From contig JAHWIC010000035.1 in the NCBI GenBank assembly GCA_019322805.1, positions 1 through 11,929 on the forward strand: a stretch of DNA of 11,929 nucleotides, in the 5' to 3' direction. Of the stretch, positions 1 to 6,186 are shown in pieces. Origin of the DNA: Candidatus Woesearchaeota archaeon (GTDB taxonomy: Archaea > Nanobdellota > Nanobdellia > Woesearchaeales > JAHWIC01). The notes below the pieces were generated by a model, which worked only from the letters and a program-made list of their open reading frames with translations, ran no database searches and was not told the DNA's origin. The position numbers and the translations under genes are program-made. Numbering within the stretch: position 1 is the first letter of the stretch; the number at the start of each line of letters is the position of its first letter.

Positions 1-2060
1 ATTTTAGCATTATCAGAAATATCTGCCTTAATCTCTTCTTCCTTAGTCTTAAGAATTCTATTATCATAAACAGCCCTCTTATCCTTAACCTTAAGCTTGA
101 CCCTGCTAAACTGCTCAATTGTGATCTCAACTGAAGAATTCTCCAAGCCTTCAAAAACACAGCCAGCTCCAGCTTTAGATTTATCTGCTTCCAAAACCTT
201 TACCTCTTTTCCTTTTTCAGCTGCAAGCAGCATACCCTGGCTGACTACACCCCTAAGCTTAGCTGGCTTCAGATTGCAGACAACAACTATTTTTTTTCCA
301 AGCAGTTCTTCTTTCTTATAATACTCCTGCAAACCAGCAACAAGCTGCCTTTTCTCCCTGTCCAGATCAACCTCAAGAATATACAGTTTGTCAGCTTCAG
401 GGTGCTCTTTAACTGAAACTATCTTGCCGACCTTAAGGTTAAGCGGAAACTTTGCTTTCTCAACTTCCTCAAGCTTGTTAATTAGAATCTTGGCCTGGCT
501 GATCTTCTTCCCATCAAGCTCATAGCCAATATCTTTCCACTTTAACTCCTTAACACCAAGCTGTTTCCAAAGCTGTAAAGAAAACTCAGGCAGAATTGGC
601 TCTATCAAAACACTCAAATTCTTAACAATATTAACGCAAAGGCCTAGTATCTTATGAGCTTTGGATTTATCAGACTTAACAAGCTTCCACGGCTCATTCT
701 TCTGGAAATACCTATTGCCTAAATCACTAACAGCCATTATTTCTTTAACAGCCTCATTAGTGTTGCAATCAGCATAGGCTTCCTTTATTTTTTTGACCTT
801 AGCATCAATCTTTTTAATCAACTCTGAATCCTTTTCAATGCCATCAACCTTAGAGTCAAAGAATTTATTCAAGAAACTCAAAACACGATAGCAAAAGTTT
901 CCAAGATTAGCAACTATCTCATTGTTTACAGTATCCTTGAAGTCATCAAAATCAAGGTCAATGTCAGACATCTTTTTGCTAAGCACTTTGGCATAATAAA
1001 AGCGAAGATATTCAGCATTATATTTGCTTGCAAATTCCTCTGCTGTAAAAAACGTGCCCCTGCTCTTTGACATCTTTGCGCTATTTACAGTCAGGAATCC
1101 ATGCACAACAATGTCATCAGGAACCTTTAAGTCAGCACCCATCAGCATTGCAGGCCAAAAAAGAAAATGAAAGTAGGTAATATCCTTTCCAATGAAATGT
1201 ATAATCTCAGATTTATCGCTCTGCCAGTAACTATTAAGAGCATCGCATTTATGCTGTTTGCAGTAATTCTGGTTTGAGGCAATGTAGCCGATAGGAGCAT
1301 CAAGCCATACATAATAATACATATTTTCCTCTCCAGGAATCTTAAAGCCAAAATAAGGGCCATCACGACTTATATCCCAGTCCTGCAAACCTTCCTTAAT
1401 CCAGTTAAGAACATAGTTCCTTATCTCTGGCTGCAATCTTTTATTGCCATTAAGCCAATTCCTTAATTTGTCAGAAAAAGAGCTAAGCTTAAAGAAGTAA
1501 TGCTTTGAAACCTTTCTTGTTGGCGTCTTTCCGCAGATTGAGCAGTAGGGATCTATCAAGTCAGTTGTTTTATAGGCTGCATGGCAGTTCTCGCAGACAT
1601 CTCCATACTGGTCATCAGTCTTGCATATGGGGCATTTGCCTTTAACATACCTGTCAGGCAAAAACCTCCCGCATTTCTCGCAAAAGGTTAATTCAACATC
1701 CTTTCTATAGATCAAGCCTTTTTTATTTAATCTGTTGAATATCAAATCACTAAACTCCTTGTTCTCAGCACTGTTGGTAGAATAATATGAGTCAAACTTG
1801 ATGTGAAACGAGGTGAAGTCGCGCAGATGCTCTTTGTGATATCTATTTATAAGCTCTTCAGGAACAACACCCTCTTTCTGGCTGGCAATCTCAACCGGAG
1901 TTCCATGCGTATCATCAGCGCAGCAGTATATAGCGTCTTTACCAATTAATTTCAAGAATCTTGCAAATATGTCAGTCTGTATATACTCTACCAAATGCCC
2001 AATATGAATAGGGCCGTTTGCATATGGCAGTGCTGATGTTACAAGTATCTTCTTTTTCAT
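1..2060 (-). CDS. metG: Methionine--tRNA ligase, C-terminal end cut by window edge
   Basis: This gene charges tRNA-Met with methionine in the cytoplasm. The frame is open from the ATG at 2060 down to base 3, giving 686 codons without a stop, so the C-terminus lies outside the window. The N-terminus begins MKKKILVTSALPYANG, with the class I HIGH motif at residues 19-22 and the KMSKS loop at 329-333. Four CxxC pairs (C127/C130, C143/C146, C156/C159, C173/C176) form the double zinc knuckle seen in archaeal and E. coli-type enzymes. An anticodon-binding helical region follows. From about residue 540 there is an EMAP-II/Trbp111-like tRNA-binding domain, with LKVGKI at 542-547 and then HPEADKLY, so the dimerising tRNA-binding domain is fused rather than separate. 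The start is supported by a TATA box 26 bases upstream, which implies a leaderless mRNA. Identification is very secure. Confidence 0.97.
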   Translation of the reverse strand, partial: MKKKILVTSALPYANGPIHIGHLVEYIQTDIFARFLKLIGKDAIYCCADDTHGTPVEIASQKEGVVPEELINRYHKEHLRDFTSFHIKFDSYYSTNSAENKEFSDLIFNRLNKKGLIYRKDVELTFCEKCGRFLPDRYVKGKCPICKTDDQYGDVCENCHAAYKTTDLIDPYCSICGKTPTRKVSKHYFFKLSSFSDKLRNWLNGNKRLQPEIRNYVLNWIKEGLQDWDISRDGPYFGFKIPGEENMYYYVWLDAPIGYIASNQNYCKQHKCDALNSYWQSDKSEIIHFIGKDITYFHFLFWPAMLMGADLKVPDDIVVHGFLTVNSAKMSKSRGTFFTAEEFASKYNAEYLRFYYAKVLSKKMSDIDLDFDDFKDTVNNEIVANLGNFCYRVLSFLNKFFDSKVDGIEKDSELIKKIDAKVKKIKEAYADCNTNEAVKEIMAVSDLGNRYFQKNEPWKLVKSDKSKAHKILGLCVNIVKNLSVLIEPILPEFSLQLWKQLGVKELKWKDIGYELDGKKISQAKILINKLEEVEKAKFPLNLKVGKIVSVKEHPEADKLYILEVDLDREKRQLVAGLQEYYKKEELLGKKIVVVCNLKPAKLRGVVSQGMLLAAEKGKEVKVLEADKSKAGAGCVFEGLENSSVEITIEQFSRVKLKVKDKRAVYDNRILKTKEEEIKADISDNAK

Positions 2061-2080
2061 AAGCAACAGTCAAAGGCTGG

Positions 2081-2091
2081 TATTTATATAA
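2081..2091 (-). promoter_or_regulatory. TATA box of metG, leaderless promoter
   Basis: Read on the minus strand the sequence is TTATATAAATA, a near-ideal archaeal TATA box. Its centre lies about 26 bases before the metG ATG at 2060, the usual distance from TATA box to transcription start. No Shine-Dalgarno sequence is evident in the intervening bases. The simplest reading is that transcription begins at or next to the start codon. Confidence 0.7.
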
Positions 2092-2124
2092 GTTACTGTA
2101 GAAACAAGGAGCATTTACGAAAGA

Positions 2125-2132
2125 TTTATTTA
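2125..2132 (+). promoter_or_regulatory. TATA-like box of the small plus-strand gene
   Basis: TTTATTTA is preceded by purine-rich CGAAAGA, which could serve as a BRE. Its centre is about 26 bases before the ATG at 2155, so this would also be a leaderless promoter. It is divergent from the metG promoter, with about 35 bases between the two boxes. A GGTG at 2136-2139 could act instead as a distant Shine-Dalgarno site, but its spacing to the ATG is long. Confidence 0.45.
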
Positions 2133-2154
2133 CCAGGTGCAGAATCACCAATTC

Positions 2155-2277
2155 ATGGATGCAAAAATACTAAGAGACCTTTATAAAATAGCTGCTGACA
2201 GAGAAGATATGTCCAAAGGAATTAAAAAGAACAAGGGCAATAGAAGCAAAAAAAAGAAAAAGGGTTTTTTATTTTAG
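2155..2277 (+). CDS. Small lysine-rich protein, 40 residues, function unknown
   Basis: The ORF runs from ATG to TAG and encodes 40 residues beginning MDAKILRDLYKIAADREDMS. The first half reads as a short amphipathic helix. The second half is strongly basic, with a run of five lysines, and ends in GFLF. I do not recognise the family. It is the only plus-strand gene here, lying between divergent metG and a convergent zinc-ribbon gene whose stop is 11 bases away. Support for it being real is a TATA-like box at the correct distance for a leaderless start and the way the ORF neatly fills an otherwise empty gap. The basic tail suggests binding to nucleic acid or the ribosome, but that is only inference. 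It could also be a chance ORF in AT-rich spacer. Confidence 0.5.
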   Translation: MDAKILRDLYKIAADREDMSKGIKKNKGNRSKKKKKGFLF

Positions 2278-2288
2278 AACATCAGAAA

Positions 2289-2678
2289 TTACTTCTTCCC
2301 TTCCTTCATCTTCTTGGTTATTCCGATTTTGCCGCCGCAGTGCTCGCATTCAACAACATAAGCCGGCACGCCCTCAAATGTTTTTCTTTTGTAAGATGTA
2401 GTTGCCTCCCCTTCTTTTCCGCAGTGAGGGCATGTGTATTTTGCCTCAAGCGTAAGGCTTTCTTCATGCTCTGTTTTTTCTTCAGTAAACCCGCACTCAG
2501 GGCATTTATATTCTTTAGCGCGGATCTTAACATGACCTTTTTCAACAGGCTTTCCCATCTTTGCTTTGTGGCACTTGGGGCATTCTTTCCTATAAACCCA
2601 TGCCATTACTTTTCCATTACCTGCAGCCCTCCTTGTAAAATAGACCAGATCATCCATTGATTCAGGCTCAGTTACCAT
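2289..2678 (-). CDS. Double zinc-ribbon protein, archaeal conserved hypothetical type
   Basis: This 129-residue cytoplasmic protein has four CxxC knuckles at C33/C36, C59/C62, C83/C86 and C111/C114. They pair naturally into two consecutive zinc ribbons, residues 30-65 and 80-117, with CPKC, CPEC, CPHC and CEHC as the metal ligands. The N-terminus contains DDLVYFTRR and the C-terminus is lysine-rich. Small tandem zinc ribbons of this sort often bind nucleic acid or act in transcription and translation machinery, but I cannot assign a specific role. The start at 2678 is preferred over the internal ATG at residue 8 because AAAGGTGAT lies immediately upstream. The gene is downstream of fic in the same direction, but the palindromic element between them argues against simple co-transcription. 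Confidence 0.85.
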   Translation of the reverse strand: MVTEPESMDDLVYFTRRAAGNGKVMAWVYRKECPKCHKAKMGKPVEKGHVKIRAKEYKCPECGFTEEKTEHEESLTLEAKYTCPHCGKEGEATTSYKRKTFEGVPAYVVECEHCGGKIGITKKMKEGKK

Positions 2679-2681
2679 TTT

Positions 2682-2687
2682 ATCACC
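2682..2687 (-). promoter_or_regulatory. Shine-Dalgarno site of the zinc-ribbon gene
   Basis: GGTGAT on the minus strand matches the complement of the archaeal 16S rRNA 3' end. It lies 3 bases before the ATG at 2678, which is close but usable. It selects the first ATG over the internal one at residue 8. A TATA-like ATTTAAAA lies just upstream, around 2697-2704, but is too close to the ATG to place a transcript start before this site. Confidence 0.6.
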
Positions 2688-2703
2688 TTTTCATCAATTT
2701 TAA

Positions 2704-2912
2704 ATTATCACTTGGTGCACTTTTAGCAAGCACAATTATTTGTGCACTAGTCCCAGTTTGTTATTTTTGAATCATAAAAAATCCTACGGATTTTTTAGTC
2801 CCAAAAATCTTTGATTTTTGAGGATATTGTTATTTAAAAATTTTTTTCAAAAATAAAAAAAACAACCACATGCACAACTAATTGTTATACCTTTTGTGCG
2901 CCTAGTGATTAT
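2704..2912. repeat. Large imperfect inverted repeat (about 68-base arms) in the fic-zinc ribbon spacer
   Basis: The left arm (2704-2771) pairs with the reverse complement of the right arm (2846-2912). The outer block of 17 bases matches at 14 positions (ATCACTTGGTGCAC against ATCACTAGGCGCAC). After 8 or 7 unpaired bases, a block of 18 matches at 15, ending in TTGTGCA. A 14-base stretch that no longer matches follows, then 11 identical bases (TTATTTTTGAA). The left arm also contains its own perfect palindrome, GCACAA-TTAT-TTGTGC, at 2730-2745. The arms enclose about 74 bases holding two perfect hairpins. No coding frame is evident. It could be a MITE-like remnant, a structured RNA or 3' UTR, or a bidirectional transcription barrier. 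Confidence 0.6.
2775..2820. terminator. Two tandem perfect hairpins with T-runs, possible bidirectional terminator
   Basis: The first hairpin has a 10-bp perfect stem at 2775-2784 and 2788-2797 (TAAAAAATCC / GGATTTTTTA) with a TAC loop. The second has an 8-bp perfect stem, CAAAAATC at 2802-2809 and GATTTTTG at 2813-2820, with a TTT loop. Both end in T-runs on either strand. They sit after the fic stop, so they could end fic transcription. Archaeal termination relies mainly on oligo-T, so the hairpins may instead stabilise the transcript end. Confidence 0.4.
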
Positions 2913-2935
2913 TTTTTTGTTGTTTTTATTGATGA

Positions 2936-3862
2936 TTACTTTCTTATTGATTTAATATATTTTTTAATCTCTTCCCTAGTGCTGTGCCAGACATCATTGA
3001 TTTTCGTTGCACTGATTACCCCCCTCCTGGCAAGCAAGCTTAAGTACTCCTGGGAGTATGGTGTTCCTTCTGCCAATTCTTTCAAAGGCAAAACCTCTGT
3101 TTCTTTTGTTGTTGGGGTTAGCGCATTAAGGTATAAAATTAAAGCCGAATCCTCTGCAAGTGCTATAAGGTCAACAAATGGCTTTAGATTTCCAAAATGA
3201 GCTTTTTCTAGGGAGTCAAAATATTTTTTTCTGTCTTTATTTTTGATTATTATTGTAGGGTATCCTGCCCTCATTAATATGAGGTTTGTAAGCAGCCTTG
3301 CACATCTGCCGTTGCCGTCAACAAACGGATGTATTCTGACTAACTCATGATGGGCAATAGCAGCTAACTCAATAATATTATACTTATCTGGGTTTTTATT
3401 TATTAAATAAACCAAATTCCCCATTTCGGAATGGACCATATAAGGGGGGGTTGTCTTTAATTTACTGCCTACAATCCTATTTTGGGATGTTTTGTAGCGG
3501 CCGGCCCAATAATCAGAGATGTCTTTTAGGCTGATCCTGTGTAAAGTAAGGATATCAGCTTCTCTGATACCTTTTTTTCTTTGCTTAATGAACTCCTCTA
3601 TCCATGTCAGGGCTCCTTTTTGATTGGTTACATCAAGATGTTCTTTAAGGCTTTTTCCACCAATTGTGATTCCTTCCTGGATGATCATTCTGGTCTCGTT
3701 TAAGGTTAGGGTGTTTCCTTCTATAGAAGTTGAGTTGTAGATATACTCTATAGCAACATTCTCTTTTACCTTGCCCAACTGAAATTTATTCAGCGGTCTA
3801 AATGAATCTAGCTTTTTCTTCTTTTCCTTTAGTCTTTTGTATATCTTCTCTGAGACTATCAT
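2936..3862 (-). CDS. Fic-domain protein with N-terminal inhibitory helix and C-terminal winged helix
   Basis: This protein belongs to the Fic family, which usually transfers AMP from ATP to a Ser, Thr or Tyr of a target protein. The catalytic motif is complete at residues 178-189: H178-P-F-V-D182-G-N-G-R186-C-A-R189. The autoinhibitory motif (S/T)xxxE(G/N) is present at S44-T-S-I-E48-G49, so this is a class II, intramolecularly inhibited Fic. It therefore needs no separate antitoxin, and none is seen next door. The target-docking flap probably covers residues 128-143 and ends in PPYMV. Residues 255-308 look like a winged helix-turn-helix, common in this subfamily and potentially DNA-binding. 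The length of 308 is normal for this Fic-wHTH type. The start is supported by a TATA box 28 bases upstream. The target is unknown. Confidence 0.93.
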   Translation of the reverse strand: MIVSEKIYKRLKEKKKKLDSFRPLNKFQLGKVKENVAIEYIYNSTSIEGNTLTLNETRMIIQEGITIGGKSLKEHLDVTNQKGALTWIEEFIKQRKKGIREADILTLHRISLKDISDYWAGRYKTSQNRIVGSKLKTTPPYMVHSEMGNLVYLINKNPDKYNIIELAAIAHHELVRIHPFVDGNGRCARLLTNLILMRAGYPTIIIKNKDRKKYFDSLEKAHFGNLKPFVDLIALAEDSALILYLNALTPTTKETEVLPLKELAEGTPYSQEYLSLLARRGVISATKINDVWHSTREEIKKYIKSIRK

Positions 3863-3886
3863 TAGAAGTATTGTAAAATGAACTTG

Positions 3887-3894
3887 TATTTAAA
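3887..3894 (-). promoter_or_regulatory. TATA box of fic, leaderless promoter
   Basis: TTTAAATA on the minus strand is centred about 28 bases before the fic ATG at 3862, which again fits a leaderless transcript. The inverted repeat at 3896-3931 begins two bases upstream of the box, where TFB and a regulator would both bind. Confidence 0.65.
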
Positions 3895-3895
3895 T

Positions 3896-3931
3896 GTATC
3901 GGTTACGCCTAAATTAAGCAGATACCGATAC
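3896..3931. repeat. 8-bp perfect inverted repeat upstream of the fic TATA box, possible operator
   Basis: GTATCGGT (3896-3903) and ACCGATAC (3924-3931) form a perfect inverted repeat with a 20-base spacer. It is unusually GC-containing for this AT-rich spacer. It sits between the end of the PLP-enzyme gene (3940) and the fic TATA box (3887-3894). It could be an operator for a dimeric regulator, including the winged-helix tail of Fic itself, or a weak hairpin after the PLP-enzyme gene. No T-run follows it on the minus strand, so a terminator is less likely. Confidence 0.45.
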
Positions 3932-3939
3932 TATGAACC

Positions 3940-4758
3940 TTACTCCAGTCTCTTAACCTCGATACTAACTGCCTTCTCCTTAACCCTGATATACCGGGGG
4001 CAAATTGTAAATTCAAGCTTATTTTTCTCACAGTATTTTACTATCTTATCTTTCTCTAATTCATCCTTAAACTTAACAATAACATTAATTCCATCAGAAT
4101 CTTTATGCAAAATATCAAAGTCTTTCAAACCCTTTTTTATTTTTTTATTTACCCTATCAAACAATTCATATCTCTTTTTCAGTGATTTTAACTTCTCAAT
4201 TAATTCCGGAAAATATTTTTCATCAAAACTTGTTGTGTTAAAAATCTCCTTAGGCTTTTCAAAAAATTCCTTTTCCAGTGCAGAAACAAAGCCACCATAA
4301 CCAAGGTTAACAGGCTTCCATTCACCAAAACTGCAGACTGCAAAATCACAATAAGCACCGTAATCATGCCTGCCAATTGAGCCGCTTACATCAAGAATAA
4401 CCATGCATTTATTTTTCTTGCAAACAGAATAAATCTCCTTAACAGGCTGCTCAGCAAAATAGCCAGCAGGTGTTGAATAAAGCAGACAGTTTGCATTCTC
4501 TGATTTCTTCTTCAAATCATCCAGATCAATAATCCCGTAATCAGTCTTAACCTCAATTGGGTTCAATCCAAGCATCTTGGGATATTTCTTGTAAGTAAAC
4601 CAGCCACTTTGGTCAGGAATCAGAATATTCTTCTTACCTAACTGCAGTTTACGTGCGCAATAAAGTGCAGCAAATATTGCAGTGTTCCCTCTGGAAGTCA
4701 GCTCAATAAATGGATGGCTGCTGAGTTTTTTCAATAAATCTGTTATTTTATCTCTCAT
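3940..4758 (-). CDS. Short fold-type I PLP-dependent enzyme, DegT/DnrJ/EryC1-like
   Basis: The 272-residue protein shows the landmarks of a fold-type I pyridoxal-phosphate enzyme. SRGNTA at 22-27 is the phosphate-binding turn. I-L-D123-V-S supplies the aspartate that pairs with the pyridine nitrogen. S143-F-G-E-W-K148 places the Schiff-base lysine exactly as in the DegT/StrS pattern SFxxxK, followed by the Gly-rich GYGG at 153-156. Residues 221-271 resemble the small C-terminal domain. DegT enzymes are usually about 370-400 residues, so this one is compact and lacks roughly 100 residues between lysine and C-terminal domain. It is either a divergent archaeal subfamily or a reduced enzyme. The substrate is unknown; DegT relatives make amino sugars for glycans, which would suit the surface protein gene upstream, but that is inference. 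It starts 33 bases after the MinD-like gene. Confidence 0.75.
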   Translation of the reverse strand: MRDKITDLLKKLSSHPFIELTSRGNTAIFAALYCARKLQLGKKNILIPDQSGWFTYKKYPKMLGLNPIEVKTDYGIIDLDDLKKKSENANCLLYSTPAGYFAEQPVKEIYSVCKKNKCMVILDVSGSIGRHDYGAYCDFAVCSFGEWKPVNLGYGGFVSALEKEFFEKPKEIFNTTSFDEKYFPELIEKLKSLKKRYELFDRVNKKIKKGLKDFDILHKDSDGINVIVKFKDELEKDKIVKYCEKNKLEFTICPRYIRVKEKAVSIEVKRLE

Positions 4759-4780
4759 AAAAATAGAATTAATAGGATAA

Positions 4781-4789
4781 TATTAAAAA
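4781..4789 (-). promoter_or_regulatory. Possible TATA box of the PLP-enzyme gene
   Basis: TTTTTAATA on the minus strand is centred about 27 bases before the ATG at 4758, allowing a leaderless transcript. The whole 33-base spacer is AT-rich, so the match is weak. The gene could equally be read through from the upstream operon. Confidence 0.3.
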
Positions 4790-4791
4790 TA

Positions 4792-5619
4792 TTATTGTTT
4801 TAGAGGAGCCTTACCATCCTTTGACACAAGCAGCCTGTTTACATCATATTTGCTTGGCTCTTGTACAAAAACAAACCTTTTGATCCTGGATTTAAGCCTT
4901 TTATCAACATACTTCTCTCCTACCAGGGCAGCAGCAAGTTTCTTGTATTCAACAGAAACATCGCGCTTGGGATGTTTTATTGCAGCAGGCTTCATCTCTG
5001 ACAGAGCTTCCAAAACCCTGACATCCTCAGGCACTACAGCCAATACAGGCACACCAGTAGCATCCTCAATCTCCTTTGTGTTCAGCTCAAACTTCTTGTT
5101 TCTGCTTCTGTTGAGGATAATCCCGCCTATAGGTGTTCTTTTGCGCTTGGCAACCTTTACAGCATGCATTGTGCAGCTTAGTGTTGGATGGTCAGGGCTG
5201 CTGACAACAAGCAGCTCATCAGAGGCAATCATTGTGGAAAGCATCTCCTCATTCAAATTAGGAGAAGAATCAATCAGGATCACATCATAAAGCTCTTTCA
5301 AGCCTTTTACCTTATCCCTCAGCTTGAATGCATTCACCTTTCTTCCGGCAAGAGCTGCAGGCAGCACATGAAATCCAAGCTCATGCGGATGTATTGCCTG
5401 GCTTGGGGGAACCTTGTCAAGCATAACATCATGCAGGGTTTTCTCAGGCTTAACCATGCCAAGATGCAGCCCCAGGTTTGGTGCAGAGTAATTAGCATCT
5501 ACAAGCAAAACCTTTTTGCCAAAATCCTTGGCAAGAACAGCCCCTAGATTAGAGACAGCAGTTGTTTTGCCAACACCGCCTTTTATTGCAATAACACCGA
5601 TTATACGTCCTTTAGTCAA
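4792..5619 (-). CDS. MinD/ParA-family ATPase, archaeal MinD type
   Basis: This is a deviant-Walker-A ATPase of the MinD/ParA group, which forms ATP-dependent sandwich dimers and positions other components on the membrane or nucleoid. Counting from the TTG at 5619, KGGVGKTT lies at 13-20 (signature Lys13, P-loop Lys18), the switch aspartate of LLVDAN at 41, and Walker B ILIDSSP at 115-121 with Asp117. These positions sit close to those of E. coli MinD. The frame also extends upstream to ATG 5640 and TTG 5643, adding 7-8 residues, but only TTG 5619 has a good ribosome site (AGAGGTG, 7-base spacing). The C-terminus has a basic extension of about 40 residues with a possible amphipathic helix (KRLKSRIKRFVF) that could touch the membrane. 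The gene follows the tandem-HTH gene with a 36-base gap. Its cargo is unknown. Confidence 0.9.
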   Translation of the reverse strand: MTKGRIIGVIAIKGGVGKTTAVSNLGAVLAKDFGKKVLLVDANYSAPNLGLHLGMVKPEKTLHDVMLDKVPPSQAIHPHELGFHVLPAALAGRKVNAFKLRDKVKGLKELYDVILIDSSPNLNEEMLSTMIASDELLVVSSPDHPTLSCTMHAVKVAKRKRTPIGGIILNRSRNKKFELNTKEIEDATGVPVLAVVPEDVRVLEALSEMKPAAIKHPKRDVSVEYKKLAAALVGEKYVDKRLKSRIKRFVFVQEPSKYDVNRLLVSKDGKAPLKQ

Positions 5620-5626
5620 TTTTATA

Positions 5627-5633
5627 CACCTCT
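5627..5633 (-). promoter_or_regulatory. Shine-Dalgarno site that decides the MinD-like start
   Basis: AGAGGTG on the minus strand contains six bases complementary to the archaeal 16S 3' end. It lies 7 bases before the TTG at 5619. The upstream candidates, ATG 5640 and TTG 5643, have only a weak AGAAG upstream. If the longer form were used, this motif would be an unneeded perfect ribosome site inside the coding region. Confidence 0.6.
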
Positions 5634-5655
5634 TATCCATCAATTGAACTTCTAT

Positions 5656-6186
5656 CTAATAAATCTTTCTTTTTTTCTGCGCTCTGCTATAAACAGTCCA
5701 TACAGTCCTTTCATCCCTCTGCAATAACTTACCAATCTCATGATATGAAAGCTTATACTCCTCCTTCAAGTAAACAACAGTTGCTTCTAGAATGCTTAAT
5801 TTATCCCTAAGCACAGAGACAGGAACATTATACACTGTTTCTTCTGGTTTAATATGCTCTGGAAGCTTCTTAACTGCATTCTTATAAGCCTGCCAAATTG
5901 CTCTCCTATTCCTTCCAAGCAGCCTTGCAATTGTTGGATAATCTAAGCCAAGATTCTCTTTCAGGAACTTAACATCTGTTTCTAAAGGACTAAGAACCTT
6001 TGTAAAGATAGTGCTTGGAATCATGATCTCTTCCTGAGTAAGATTAAGAACCTCTGTTGAGGAAACATCATACTTCTTCTTTAGCCTATTCAATAATATC
6101 TTAAATAGCTGGACATCCTCGTCTTTAGCAAACCTGGAGCTAATCAGATCCTTTTTCTCTGTCCTTGCTTGCTTTCTTGTTTTCAT
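5656..6186 (-). CDS. Tandem helix-turn-helix regulator, internally duplicated
   Basis: The 176-residue protein has a basic N-terminus (MKTRKQARTEKK) and two copies of one 52-residue unit, at 56-107 and 121-172. They align without gaps and share 21 identities, including L-S-x-L-E, FLK/YLKEE, Y-x-x-I-x-x-L-L-x-R-x-x-R and W-x-x-Y. Each unit contains a helix-turn-helix reminiscent of sigma-70 region 4, with recognition helices near 92-105 and 157-170. It is probably a sequence-specific DNA-binding regulator that reads two half-sites in one chain. Its ATG directly abuts the TAA of the giant surface-protein gene, so the two are translationally linked, and the MinD-like gene follows after a short gap. 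It may control this operon. I do not recognise a named family. Confidence 0.8.
   Translation of the reverse strand: MKTRKQARTEKKDLISSRFAKDEDVQLFKILLNRLKKKYDVSSTEVLNLTQEEIMIPSTIFTKVLSPLETDVKFLKENLGLDYPTIARLLGRNRRAIWQAYKNAVKKLPEHIKPEETVYNVPVSVLRDKLSILEATVVYLKEEYKLSYHEIGKLLQRDERTVWTVYSRAQKKRKIY

Noticed and set aside
97..1366. Open frames of about 75 codons overlapping metG (97-321 plus strand; 1142-1366 minus strand, other frame)
   Set aside because: They lie wholly within the secure metG reading frame, show no domain and have no promoter or ribosome site.
2250..2266. Adenine run in the small ORF as a programmed frameshift site
   Set aside because: It is a simple lysine-codon tract. The alternative frames do not extend into any plausible longer protein before the convergent gene.
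2340..2660. Plus-strand frame of 106 codons opposite the zinc-ribbon gene
   Set aside because: The minus-strand frame carries four well-placed CxxC pairs and a ribosome site. The plus-strand frame has neither, and its Cys/Phe-rich content is a mirror artefact.
2704..2912. Insertion sequence or IS200/IS605-type ends
   Set aside because: No transposase frame is present, no flanking target duplication can be told apart in the AT-rich flanks, and the arms are inverted rather than the same-orientation hairpins of IS200/IS605.
2936..3862. Fic as the toxin half of a two-gene toxin-antitoxin pair
   Set aside because: The inhibitory motif is inside the Fic chain itself, and no small antitoxin gene adjoins it. 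The neighbouring zinc-ribbon gene has no inhibitory helix.
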